Source: SIG589 sp045652465
Lineage (GTDB): Bacteria > Bacillota > Clostridia > Oscillospirales > Acutalibacteraceae
DNA: 26,448 nucleotides
Reading direction: 5' to 3'
NCBI GenBank assembly: GCA_045652465.1
Contig: JAZRUI010000011.1
Location: 1-26,448 of the forward strand
Made by a program: the position numbers and the translations under genes. This document shows positions 6,207 to 13,900 of this stretch, in pieces; position 1 is the stretch's first letter; the number at the start of each line of letters is the position of its first letter. The notes under the pieces are model-generated. The model searched no databases and was not told the DNA's origin. It saw only the letters and a list, made by a program, of their open reading frames with translations.

Positions 6207-6903
6207 TGTCGGTGAATATGACCGCATTATCTCGGTTCTAACCTCGGATTTTGGCATCATTCGCGCATTTGTCCATGGTGCTCGCAGCCTAAAAAACAAA
6301 CACGCTTCAACAACCTCCTTGCTTTCTTATTCGCATTTCACTTTTTCGAAAAAACGCGATACATATACAGTAACCGATTCATCGGCTAACAAGGTGTTTT
6401 TAAACCTGCGCGGCGATATTGAAAAATTATCGCTTGCTCAATATTTTTGCGAGATAGCCGAAAATTTAGCGCCGGTTGAGGATGAGGCGGAGGAATATTT
6501 GAGAATAATGCTCAACTCCCTTTATTTTCTTTCGGAAAGCGATAAAAACCCCAAGATGCTCAAAGCAATTACCGAACTTAGAATGCTTTCAATTTCGGGC
6601 TACACTCCTGATTTGGTTGCCTGTCGTAATTGCGCTGAATTTGAGAGCGAAACGATGTTATTTGATGCAATTAACGGCGAAATTTATTGCCAAAATTGCA
6701 AACCGCCCGTGCCGAATTTAATTCCCATCGGTAGGGGAGTTTTGGCGGCAATGCGGCATATAGTTTATGCTGATTTTGCTAAACTCTATGGCTTCGCTTT
6801 GCCCGATGAATCGATGCAAAATTTATCCTATGCAACCGAAACATTTTTGCTGTCTCAAATTGAGCATAGGTTCACAACGCTTGAATTTTATAAAAATCTT
6901 TAG
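6166..6903 (+). CDS. recO: DNA repair protein RecO
   Basis: 245 residues, typical for RecO. An N-terminal OB fold (about 1-80, starting with GLVIRVNNVGEYDRI) is followed by a helical domain and a four-cysteine zinc site, CRNC (153-156) and CQNC (175-178). RecO anneals single strands and loads RecA with RecF/RecR at gaps and breaks. The ATG follows a strong AAGGAAGGTAAGG site. It lies eight bases before mutS2 and after era/yqzL, the conserved Firmicutes order. Confidence 0.94.
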   Translation: MSLSTNGLVIRVNNVGEYDRIISVLTSDFGIIRAFVHGARSLKNKHASTTSLLSYSHFTFSKKRDTYTVTDSSANKVFLNLRGDIEKLSLAQYFCEIAENLAPVEDEAEEYLRIMLNSLYFLSESDKNPKMLKAITELRMLSISGYTPDLVACRNCAEFESETMLFDAINGEIYCQNCKPPVPNLIPIGRGVLAAMRHIVYADFAKLYGFALPDESMQNLSYATETFLLSQIEHRFTTLEFYKNL

Positions 6904-6911
6904 AGGATGTT

Positions 6912-9296
6912 ATGTATAATCTCAGTAGATGTAACAAGGTTTTAGAACTTGATAAGGTGCTTGGCTTGCTTTCGGCCGAAACGGGACTTTCCGATGCGGC
7001 TGAATTAGCAAGAGAATTAACTCCATCGTATGATGTTGAGGATGTCAAGGTGTTATTGGCGGAAACGCGCGATGCGCATTCGCTAATGGCTCGTTTTGGT
7101 GCGCCTTCTTTCGGTGGTGCGCCAAATGTTAACAGCGCTTTGGCAAGAGCGAAGGCAGGCGGAGTTTTATCGCCTAGCGAGCTTTTGCAAATCGGCGAAA
7201 CCCTCCGCGTTATCCGCGTAGTCTATGATTGGCGCCGCAGCTCCGACTCTAATGCTGAAACCTCGCTCGACCCATATTTTGATTCGCTCGTTCCCAATAA
7301 ATTCTTTGAAGAAAAGATTTTTTTATGCATCAAAAATGATGAAGAACTCAGCGATAATGCTTCTCCCGCGCTTTTTGAGATTAGAAGGAAAATATCCTCA
7401 TCTATTGCGAATATCCGTTCAAGGCTCGACAAGCTTGTTAAAAGCCAAAACTCAAAGTTTTTGCAGGAGAATATAGTCACCCAGCGCGACGGAAGATATG
7501 TTGTTCCCGTTAAGGCGGAGCATCGCTCCGAGGTTGCGGGACTTGTTCACGATACATCTTCTTCAGGTGCAACCTTATTTATTGAGCCTATGGCGGTTGT
7601 TGAAATCAACAACGAAATTAAGGTTTTAAAGGCAAAGGAAAAGGCGGAAATTGAGCGCATTTTAGCCGAACTTTCGGCTTTGGCGGCTGATTTTGCTGAT
7701 TGCACAACCCGCTCCTATGCTTCGCTTGTTTATTTGAATTTGGTTTTCGCGAAGGCCAAGCTTGGATATAGAATGAAGGCTTCAATTCCTTCGCTCAGCG
7801 CGGATAGAACGCTATATCTTAAAAAGGCGCGCCATCCGCTTATAAAGCCCTCGGATGTTGTTCCCGTAACGGTTGGCCTTGGCAAGGATTATGACACACT
7901 TATTATTACGGGCCCCAACACGGGCGGCAAAACCGTTACCCTCAAAACCATCGGACTTTTAACGCTGATGACCATGTGTGGTTTGATGATACCTGTCGAT
8001 GATGGCAGCAGCATATTTGTTTTTGATAAGGTGCTTGTTGACATCGGCGATGAGCAAAGCATCGAGCAATCCTTATCAACCTTCTCATCGCATATGGCGA
8101 ATATAATCAATATTATTTCGGTTGCTGATGAGAATTCATTGGTACTTATCGATGAGTTGGGCTCGGGAACCGACCCGATTGAAGGCGCGGCTCTCGCTAA
8201 CGCTATTTTGATTCAGTTGAGAGCGCAAGGCTCGCGCATTGCCGCAACAACCCATTATGCCGAGCTTAAATCCTATGCGCTTGATACCGACGGTGTTGAA
8301 AACGCTTGTTGCGAATTTGATGTTCAAACCCTTCGCCCGACATATCGCTTGCTTATAGGTGTTCCCGGCAGGTCCAACGCCTTCGCAATTTCAACAAGAC
8401 TGGGTCTTGACCCCGCGATAGTTGAAAATGCAAAGGGACTTATCGACCGAGATGATTTAAGACTTGAAAATATTATAGGCTCGCTTGAGCAGGCTCGCCT
8501 TGAAGCCGAAAAGGAGCGAGAGGAAGCCAATAAGCTGCGCGGCGAATTGCAGGCGGCAAAGAACAGCGTTAAATCTAAAATCGATGAGCTCGAAAAAGAG
8601 CGCCAAAAGCAGGCTGAAAATTCTAAAGCCGAGGCTATGCGAATCGTTGATAATGCCCGAGTTCAAACCAATAAGCTGCTCGAAGAGCTTGCCGAAATCA
8701 AAAAATCGATGAACGCCGCTAACTCGGCGCAAATGCTTGCTCGCGCTCGCAGCTCCGTTAAGGGCGGTCTTAATAAAATGCAGGACCTTGCCGACCCTGT
8801 TATCAGCCGCGATACCGATAACTATGTTCTCCCGCGCCCGTTGGTAGTAGGCGACAATGTTATTATTTATGATATAAACAAAAATGCCGTTGTCTTAAGC
8901 GTTGATGAAGCCTCAAAAACTGCCGTTGTTCAGGCGGGAATTATTAAAACCAAGGTTTCTATCGATAATTTGCGCCTTGCCGCAAATAAGCCCAAAGAGG
9001 TTAAACGCGAGAGAAACATAAAGGGCATTCAGTCGCGCGCTGAACGCACCGCTGTTACCGAGGTTGACCTTCGCGGTATGGCGAGCGATGAGGCAATTAT
9101 GGAACTCGATAAATATATCGATAATGCCGTTTTGAGCGGAATTCCCAGCATCCGCATTATCCACGGAAAGGGAACAGGAGTGCTTCGCAAAAGCGTTAGC
9201 GCCCATCTCCGCACCCATAAAAACATCCGCACCTATCGACTCGGCGTTTTCGGCGAGGGCGAGGACGGAGTTACTATTGCTGAATTAAAACTATAA
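6912..9296 (+). CDS. mutS2: MutS2 family ATPase / Smr-domain endonuclease
   Basis: 794 residues, full length. An N-terminal clamp/lever region precedes the MutS-type ATPase core with Walker A GPNTGGKT (334-341) and Walker B LIDELGSGTDP (D414, E415). A long charged coiled coil follows (about 505-610). The C-terminal Smr nuclease domain (about 716-794) shows VDLRG and the catalytic HGKGTG. MutS2 lacks the mismatch-reading domain; it is tied to suppression of recombination and, in Bacillus, to rescue of collided ribosomes. The ATG follows AGAGGATG just after recO, so both are in one operon. A strong terminator closes the run. Confidence 0.95.
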   Translation: MYNLSRCNKVLELDKVLGLLSAETGLSDAAELARELTPSYDVEDVKVLLAETRDAHSLMARFGAPSFGGAPNVNSALARAKAGGVLSPSELLQIGETLRVIRVVYDWRRSSDSNAETSLDPYFDSLVPNKFFEEKIFLCIKNDEELSDNASPALFEIRRKISSSIANIRSRLDKLVKSQNSKFLQENIVTQRDGRYVVPVKAEHRSEVAGLVHDTSSSGATLFIEPMAVVEINNEIKVLKAKEKAEIERILAELSALAADFADCTTRSYASLVYLNLVFAKAKLGYRMKASIPSLSADRTLYLKKARHPLIKPSDVVPVTVGLGKDYDTLIITGPNTGGKTVTLKTIGLLTLMTMCGLMIPVDDGSSIFVFDKVLVDIGDEQSIEQSLSTFSSHMANIINIISVADENSLVLIDELGSGTDPIEGAALANAILIQLRAQGSRIAATTHYAELKSYALDTDGVENACCEFDVQTLRPTYRLLIGVPGRSNAFAISTRLGLDPAIVENAKGLIDRDDLRLENIIGSLEQARLEAEKEREEANKLRGELQAAKNSVKSKIDELEKERQKQAENSKAEAMRIVDNARVQTNKLLEELAEIKKSMNAANSAQMLARARSSVKGGLNKMQDLADPVISRDTDNYVLPRPLVVGDNVIIYDINKNAVVLSVDEASKTAVVQAGIIKTKVSIDNLRLAANKPKEVKRERNIKGIQSRAERTAVTEVDLRGMASDEAIMELDKYIDNAVLSGIPSIRIIHGKGTGVLRKSVSAHLRTHKNIRTYRLGVFGEGEDGVTIAELKL

Positions 9297-9298
9297 TA

Positions 9299-9326
9299 AA
9301 AAAGCACCGCGGAAGCGGTGCTTTTA
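9299..9326. terminator. Two-way terminator between mutS2 and lysC
   Basis: GCACCGC (9304-9310) pairs perfectly with GCGGTGC (9315-9321) around a GGAA loop. It is flanked by A-runs on the left and T-runs on the right, so it ends both the plus-strand mutS2 message and the minus-strand lysC message. Confidence 0.88.
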
Positions 9327-9329
9327 GTT

Positions 9330-10541
9330 TTAGTGGATGAACTTGTCGTGAACAGCGTTGAGTGCGCGCTCGCCATCTTTAATATCAACGAGAACCGAAA
9401 TCTTGATTTCGCTTGTCGAGATGGTCTGAATGTTGATGTCGGCATCATAAAGAGCCTCGAACATCTTGGAAGCAACACCGGGATGTGTTTCCATACCTGT
9501 TCCAACGATGGAGATTTTGCAAACGCTCTCATCGTGAACAACATGCTTATACTTAAGAGAATCACTTAAGGACTGGATGCTCTCAATAGCGGTATTGCAC
9601 TGGTCCTTGGTAACGGTGAAGGTGATGTCCTTTGTGCCGTCGCGGCCAACCGACTGAAGAATAATATCAACATTAACCTTAGCCTGTGCTAAACGGTTAA
9701 ACACCTTGAAAGCAATACCGGGCTGGTCAGCAAGACCAACAATCGAAATACGGGATACGTTGCTATCCTTAGCAACACCTCTGATAATAGTTTTTTCCAT
9801 TTTTACAACCTCCTTAACAATGGTTCCCTTAACATCGGGAGTAAGACTTGATAAAACTTCCATTTCAACGCCGTGCTTCTTAGCCATTTCAACCGAGCGG
9901 TTGTTAAGAACTTGGGCGCCGAGAGTGGCAAGTTCGAGCATTTCATCGTGGGTAATTTCTTCCAACTTTTGCGCGTTTTTAACTATGCGGGGGTCAGCGG
10001 TGTAAACACCGTCAACATCAGTATAGATTTGGCAAAGGTCGGCTTTGAGCTCGGCAGCGATAGCAACAGCGCTTGTGTCGGAGCCGCCGCGGCCGAATGT
10101 GGTTATATCATCGTATTTGTTGATTCCTTGGAAACCAGCAACGATAACTATGTTCTTTTTAGCGAGCTCAGCGCGCAAGCGTTCGCCCTCAACGCGCTTG
10201 ATTCGAGCGATAGAATAATGCGAATCGGTTATAAAACCTGCCTGCCAGCCGAGCAAGGAAACAACGGGAAGTCCCAAGGTTTCGATTGCCATTGCAAGAA
10301 GCGAAACCGACATTTGTTCACCTGCAGAAATGAGCATATCCATTTCGCGCTTGGAAGGTCCGTTCGGGTTAACCGAATATGCTTTTTCGATGAGCTCATC
10401 GGTTGTATCGCCCTGTGCGGAAACAACAACTATAATGTCGTTGCCCTTTTTGTAATCCTTTTCGATAATTCGGGCAACATTGAAGAGTCTGTCGTTATTG
10501 GCAACAGAAGAGCCGCCGAATTTTTTTACGATAAGTGCCAT
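9330..10541 (-). CDS. lysC: Aspartokinase (alpha subunit, with internal beta start)
   Basis: 403 residues. The kinase domain begins with the signature KFGGSSVA (7-14) and contains TFGRGGSDTSA and YTDVDGVYTADPR. Two ACT domains fill the C-terminal third (about 265-330 and 342-403), with TSEIKISVLV at the end. It phosphorylates aspartate, the first step to lysine, threonine, methionine and diaminopimelate. Length and layout match Bacillus aspartokinase II, a feedback-inhibited enzyme whose beta subunit comes from an in-frame internal start. An equally clear internal start is present here at 9800. GGAGG precedes the ATG. It is last in the operon after hom. No lysine riboswitch is visible. Confidence 0.96.
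   Translation of the reverse strand: MALIVKKFGGSSVANNDRLFNVARIIEKDYKKGNDIIVVVSAQGDTTDELIEKAYSVNPNGPSKREMDMLISAGEQMSVSLLAMAIETLGLPVVSLLGWQAGFITDSHYSIARIKRVEGERLRAELAKKNIVIVAGFQGINKYDDITTFGRGGSDTSAVAIAAELKADLCQIYTDVDGVYTADPRIVKNAQKLEEITHDEMLELATLGAQVLNNRSVEMAKKHGVEMEVLSSLTPDVKGTIVKEVVKMEKTIIRGVAKDSNVSRISIVGLADQPGIAFKVFNRLAQAKVNVDIILQSVGRDGTKDITFTVTKDQCNTAIESIQSLSDSLKYKHVVHDESVCKISIVGTGMETHPGVASKMFEALYDADINIQTISTSEIKISVLVDIKDGERALNAVHDKFIH
9798..9815 (-). promoter_or_regulatory. Internal ribosome binding site and ATG for the aspartokinase beta subunit
   Basis: Inside lysC, on the minus strand, AAGGAGGT (9808-9815) is followed after exactly seven bases by an in-frame ATG (9798-9800). This is a near-ideal translation start. 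It would make a 156-residue protein holding only the two ACT domains (9330-9800), matching the beta subunit of Bacillus aspartokinase II. Such a perfect site at the domain border is unlikely to be chance. Confidence 0.8.
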
Positions 10542-10560
10542 ATAAATCCTCCGTTATATT

Positions 10561-10619
10561 TACCGCGCGAAGCACGGTAGATTGCAAATTGTGTTGTTTT
10601 CTATTTATATAATAGAAAA
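10561..10619 (-). repeat. Two inverted repeats in the hom-lysC gap
   Basis: On the minus strand TACCGTGC pairs with GCGCGGTA around a 3-nt loop (10561-10579), and TTTTCTATT pairs with AATAGAAAA around 5 nt (10597-10619). The first is GC-rich but has no T-tract; the second is A/T only and overlaps TATTAT, which has a TTAACC 17 bp upstream and might be a weak promoter for lysC. They could tune processing or expression of lysC relative to hom. Confidence 0.4.
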
Positions 10620-10633
10620 AATTGTTGATTTGG

Positions 10634-11839
10634 TTAATCGATTACGCGGAAAACGCGATAATCATCAATTCCGAGCGAGGCAAGTTTAGCAGCAATGCTG
10701 TTTTTGGTTACCTTCTCGATAATAGCAGCAACGCTGCCATCCTTTTGAGCGGTTTCGCTGCAAGTGAATGCGGCGGTTAAAGCATCGGCCTTTGCGGCAT
10801 CGGTTATAACCATATAATCGAATGCAACATCGTCGGCGTTGGCAACATAGTTATCGTCGCCATCCTCCCAGAAGAGATATTTTCTCGCTGAAAGATGCTT
10901 AACGCAGTCAATAACATCGGCAACAACAGCGCTCGCTGTGGGAAGCTTTCCTGCTCCGCGACCATAGAAGGCAACATCGCCGATGGCATCGCCGCGAACC
11001 TTAATAATATTGAAAACATCCTCAACATTGGAAATAACGCTGCTTGTAGGAATAACTGCAGGGCAAACCGAGGCCGAAACCTTATCGCCAAGAACCTTGG
11101 AATGACCGATAAGCTTGGTAACATATCCCATATGGCTTGCAAGCTCAACATCCGAAAGCTTCATACCGCGAATACCTGCGGTTTTGATTTGCTCGGGATA
11201 AATATGCTTGCCGAATGCAAGGGAAGCGAGGATGCAAATCTTGCGAGCAGCATCGTGACCATCAATATCAGCGGAAGGATCGCGCTCGGCATAGCCTAAA
11301 CGCTGTGCCATCGAAAGCGCATCATCAAACTGCATATTTTCCTTAATCATCTTGGTTAAGATGAAGTTGGTGGTTCCGTTGAGAATACCCGTAATTTCGC
11401 TTAAATCGTTAGCAGCGAGGCATTGCGCAATAGGACGAAGAACAGGGATACCTCCGCCAACCGATGCCTCAAAAAGGAAATTAATGTTGTTATCCTGCGC
11501 TATCTTTAAAAGCTCGGCACCCTTTAAGGCAACAAGTTCTTTGTTGGAGGTAACAACGCTCTTTCCGCGAAGAAGACAAGCCTTAACATATTCATATGCA
11601 AAGGTTGCGCCGCCTGCGGTTTCAACAACAACCTTAACATCATCATCGTTTAAGATGGTGTTGAAATCTTTAACGAATTTATCGCTGTAGGGAAGACCCT
11701 CAAACTCGCGAATATCAAGTATGTATTTTAAATTGATATTTCGTTTGGCTTTTTGACTGATAAGTTCATTGTGGTTTATAATAATTTCGGCAACGCCTGA
11801 GCCAACAACGCCGTGACCGATTATTGCAACATCAACCAT
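10634..11839 (-). CDS. hom: Homoserine dehydrogenase
   Basis: 401 residues. The NAD(P)-binding loop is GHGVVGSG (8-15). Family motifs TSNKELVALKG, ASVGGGIPVLRP and GILNGTTNFILT follow, as does the catalytic-region segment ERDPSADIDGHDAARK. A short ACT-like tail occupies roughly the last 65 residues; the enzyme is a little shorter than Bacillus Hom. It reduces aspartate semialdehyde to homoserine, the branch to threonine and methionine. AAGGTGGG precedes the ATG. It follows an HTH-ACT protein by 13 bases and precedes lysC by 92 bases, forming one operon. Confidence 0.96.
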   Translation of the reverse strand: MVDVAIIGHGVVGSGVAEIIINHNELISQKAKRNINLKYILDIREFEGLPYSDKFVKDFNTILNDDDVKVVVETAGGATFAYEYVKACLLRGKSVVTSNKELVALKGAELLKIAQDNNINFLFEASVGGGIPVLRPIAQCLAANDLSEITGILNGTTNFILTKMIKENMQFDDALSMAQRLGYAERDPSADIDGHDAARKICILASLAFGKHIYPEQIKTAGIRGMKLSDVELASHMGYVTKLIGHSKVLGDKVSASVCPAVIPTSSVISNVEDVFNIIKVRGDAIGDVAFYGRGAGKLPTASAVVADVIDCVKHLSARKYLFWEDGDDNYVANADDVAFDYMVITDAAKADALTAAFTCSETAQKDGSVAAIIEKVTKNSIAAKLASLGIDDYRVFRVID

Positions 11840-11852
11840 AATTTTCCCACCT

Positions 11853-12278
11853 TTATATTATTTGTTCGATTGAAACAACGCCTTTTAACAGGCCCAATTC
11901 TTCAATCATATCATCAACCGAGTGTTGTTCGTTATCGAGTCGAAGCGAAACGGTAACGGCGGCAACATTATCGGTCGGAATTCCTTGATTAACAGTCAAC
12001 ACATTGGCATCATATTTATAAAGTACCGATAAAAACTCCGAAAGGCTGCCCGCAATATCGCGAAGCTCGGCACGAAGATTGATAACATGTTGCTGATTAT
12101 AAGAAAAAATGCTATCCTTGTATTTATAAAAAGCGCTGCGCGATATGCCGCAAAGCTGAGCGGCCTCGGAAGCCGTTTTAGCATCGCCCGATGCCAGCAT
12201 TTCCTTTGCTTTAAGCACTTTTTCAAAAACATCAGGAAGGGCAGATATGCAAACTAAAGCAATTTTTTTATTAGCCAT
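11853..12278 (-). CDS. HTH-ACT domain protein (UPF0735 / PheB-like)
   Basis: 141 residues. The N-terminal half holds a helix-turn-helix-like segment (about 30-55, with TASEAAQLCGISRSAFYKYKD). The C-terminal half is an ACT domain (about 65-141), the small fold that binds amino acids. The UPF0735/PheB family often sits first in clostridial operons with homoserine dehydrogenase or chorismate mutase genes and is thought to sense an amino acid. Here it opens the hom-lysC operon from a good sigma-A promoter, and GGGGGA precedes its ATG. A regulatory role on this operon is my inference. Confidence 0.87.
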   Translation of the reverse strand: MANKKIALVCISALPDVFEKVLKAKEMLASGDAKTASEAAQLCGISRSAFYKYKDSIFSYNQQHVINLRAELRDIAGSLSEFLSVLYKYDANVLTVNQGIPTDNVAAVTVSLRLDNEQHSVDDMIEELGLLKGVVSIEQII

Positions 12279-12320
12279 AATTGTCCCCCGTAGAAAAACA
12301 TTTGTATTTGCGTATTAAGA

Positions 12321-12349
12321 ATAATATCATACAAAATTCGAAAAATCAA
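12321..12349 (-). promoter_or_regulatory. Sigma-A promoter of the HTH-ACT-hom-lysC operon
   Basis: On the minus strand -35 TTGATT (12344-12349) and -10 TATTAT (12321-12326) have a 17-bp spacer, with TGA directly before the -10. The leader before the first ATG is only about 35 bases, too short for a riboswitch or T-box. Confidence 0.75.
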
Positions 12350-12387
12350 GAGAAAAATATTTTTTGTTAAAATTTACATAATTACTA

Positions 12388-12416
12388 TTGATACAAATCA
12401 GAAAATGGGTTATTAT
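12388..12416 (+). promoter_or_regulatory. Sigma-A promoter of the ytvI-like gene
   Basis: TTGATA (12388-12393) and TATTAT (12411-12416) are 17 bp apart on the plus strand. The -10 box lies downstream of the ATG at 12405, which shows that ATG cannot be the start used from this promoter. Confidence 0.65.
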
Positions 12417-12440
12417 ATTACAAAAGAGAGGTGCTTTTTG

Positions 12441-13523
12441 TTGACTATTGATCGCAAAAAAAGATTTTTGATAGATGCTGCATTTATATCCGTTGTTGCG
12501 GCGCTTTCATATCTGGTTTTAAAATTCAGTTTGAGGTATTTCTTACCCTTTGTAATCGCCCTTGTTTTGGCGGCGATTGTTCAAAAACCTGCTAAATATA
12601 TTTCGAGTCACCTAAAGATTAGAAAGGGTATAGTTTCGGTTATTTTGGTTGTAATAACATATTTATTAACCCTAACCGTGATTTCCCTTATTTGTGTTCT
12701 CATATATAACCTGGCTTCGAGCTTTATCAGCAATATCTCGGTTTATATGGCGAGCGCAAAGAGCGTGTTTGATAATATCAATGCTCGTTTTTCGGAAGTT
12801 CTCAGCAAACTCCCGCCCGAGGTTGCCAGCGCGGTTAACGCCCTGCCCGACACTATAATTACGAAGTTCACAGGTGTTGCAACAACATTTCTTTCCGCTT
12901 CGGTAACATCTCTTGCAACAAACCTTCCAACACTTTTGATAACCATTCTTGTAACCATTGTTGCAAGCTGCTATCTTGCTAAGGATTATGATAGGGTTAT
13001 GGGCTTTGTCCATAAGCATACATCTCCCAAGGTTAACCGCATCATTCGCGATACTAAAGAAATCTTCTTCAAGAGTATTCTAAAGATTGTTAAGAGCTAT
13101 TTGCTTTTAATGTCCTTAACCTTTGTTGAACTTGCCGTTGGTTTCTTAATTATCGGCGTTAACAATCCCGTTGTTTTGGCGGCAATTATAGCCGTTGTTG
13201 ATGTTTTGCCCGTTCTCGGAACAGGAGCTATCCTAATTCCTTGGGGAGTTTTCAGCCTCATAAACGGAAACATCCTCTTCGCTGTCGGACTTTTGCTGCT
13301 TTATTTGGTTATAACCATTGTCCGCAACTTTATCGAGCCCAAGATTATCGGAAATCAGGTTGGCTTATATCCGCTGTTAACATTAGCATCAATGTTTGTT
13401 GGCTTGCGCTTTGCAGGACTTCTCGGAATGCTCGGTTTCCCGATTTTGATTATTATAATTTCGGGACTCCAAAAGCGCGGCAGCATCAACCTTTTCGGCA
13501 ATTTGAAAAGTGAAAATGAATAA
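12441..13523 (+). CDS. ytvI: Sporulation integral membrane protein YtvI-like (AI-2E transporter superfamily)
   Basis: About 360 residues with the layout of the AI-2E/PerM superfamily: two N-terminal membrane segments, another (about 60-85), a long less hydrophobic stretch (SAKSVFDNINARF to PDTIITKF), then five or so membrane segments in the C-terminal half. The family's VVDVLPVLGTG and FIEPKIIG motifs are present. Best fit is the sporulation-associated YtvI subgroup, though a general AI-2E family transporter is possible. TTG 12441 is chosen because GAGAGGTG lies seven bases before it and the upstream ATG falls in the promoter. A terminator follows directly, so it is a single-gene unit. Confidence 0.82.
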   Translation: MTIDRKKRFLIDAAFISVVAALSYLVLKFSLRYFLPFVIALVLAAIVQKPAKYISSHLKIRKGIVSVILVVITYLLTLTVISLICVLIYNLASSFISNISVYMASAKSVFDNINARFSEVLSKLPPEVASAVNALPDTIITKFTGVATTFLSASVTSLATNLPTLLITILVTIVASCYLAKDYDRVMGFVHKHTSPKVNRIIRDTKEIFFKSILKIVKSYLLLMSLTFVELAVGFLIIGVNNPVVLAAIIAVVDVLPVLGTGAILIPWGVFSLINGNILFAVGLLLLYLVITIVRNFIEPKIIGNQVGLYPLLTLASMFVGLRFAGLLGMLGFPILIIIISGLQKRGSINLFGNLKSENE

Positions 13524-13527
13524 TCTG

Positions 13528-13557
13528 AAAAACCGAATGTTCGCATTCGGTTTTTTC
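13528..13557 (+). terminator. Terminator of the ytvI-like gene
   Basis: AAAAACCGAATG pairs perfectly with CATTCGGTTTTT around a TTCG loop and runs into TTTTTTCTTT. It is one of the strongest terminators in the window. Confidence 0.92.
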
Positions 13558-13596
13558 TTTGCCCAAAACAAGCGAACAAGCATAGAATGTAATGTG

Positions 13597-13610
13597 TTGC
13601 TTTAAAGCAA
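13597..13610. promoter_or_regulatory. Perfect palindrome upstream of the DUF3343/cysteine desulfurase pair
   Basis: TTGCTTTAAAGCAA is a 14-bp perfect palindrome 28 bases before the DUF3343 start codon. It is just downstream of a weak promoter-like TTGCCC-N18-TAGAAT (13558-13587). The position suits a repressor operator; no specific regulator can be named from sequence. Confidence 0.4.
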
Positions 13611-13637
13611 TTTACAGGAACATTCGGAGTGATAATT

Positions 13638-13853
13638 TTGGGTAAATATTTAATTGTTACCGGAACAATAACCTATGCCATCCGCGGTCGCGATATTTTG
13701 CGCCAAAAGGGCTACAGTGCCAATATGGAGAAAACAAAATCCGGCTTGGGTCATGGCTGCGGATACAGTATCTCGGTTAGCGGCGATATTGATAAAATCA
13801 AGGAAATTTTGCTTAACGCGGGAGTTAAAATTTTAGATATTAATATGATTTAA
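13638..13853 (+). CDS. DUF3343 protein (putative Se/S carrier-like)
   Basis: 71 residues. It starts KYLIVTGTITYAIRGRDIL and carries a single conserved-looking cysteine in the motif HGCGYSI (C41), the place of the proposed chalcogen-carrying cysteine in DUF3343. The end is beta-alpha-beta (DIDKIKEILLNAGVKILDI). TTG 13638 is chosen because GGAG lies nine bases upstream; the GTG at 13629 touches that site and cannot use it. It is followed after 47 bases by a cysteine desulfurase, a natural source of sulfur (or selenium) for such a carrier. The transfer role is inferred from family and context. Confidence 0.85.
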   Translation: MGKYLIVTGTITYAIRGRDILRQKGYSANMEKTKSGLGHGCGYSISVSGDIDKIKEILLNAGVKILDINMI

Positions 13854-13857
13854 AAAC

Positions 13858-13882
13858 GGCGCGGAGGAACAACCTCTGCGCC
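13858..13882 (+). terminator. Hairpin between the DUF3343 and cysteine desulfurase genes
   Basis: GGCGCGGAGG pairs with CCTCTGCGCC (one G-T pair) around AACAA. It is followed by TTATTT, a weak T-tract, so it may be a leaky terminator or an mRNA-stabilising hairpin that sets the ratio of the two proteins. Confidence 0.55.
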
Positions 13883-13900
13883 TTATTTGGAGGGCTATTT

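Noticed and set aside
10561..10579. Terminator between hom and lysC
   Set aside because: The GC-rich hairpin lacks a following T-tract on the minus strand, so it is listed only as an inverted repeat.
9873..10580. Long plus-strand frame of 235 codons opposite lysC
   Set aside because: Antisense shadow of a well-supported gene; no ribosome binding site and no recognisable protein pattern.
12279..12404. Riboswitch or T-box between the hom operon and the ytvI-like gene
   Set aside because: Both promoters leave leaders of only about 20-35 bases and no long paired structure or T-box motif is seen.
12405..12440. ATG at 12405 as start of the ytvI-like gene
   Set aside because: The -10 box TATTAT (12411-12416) is downstream of this ATG and no ribosome binding site precedes it; TTG 12441 fits better.
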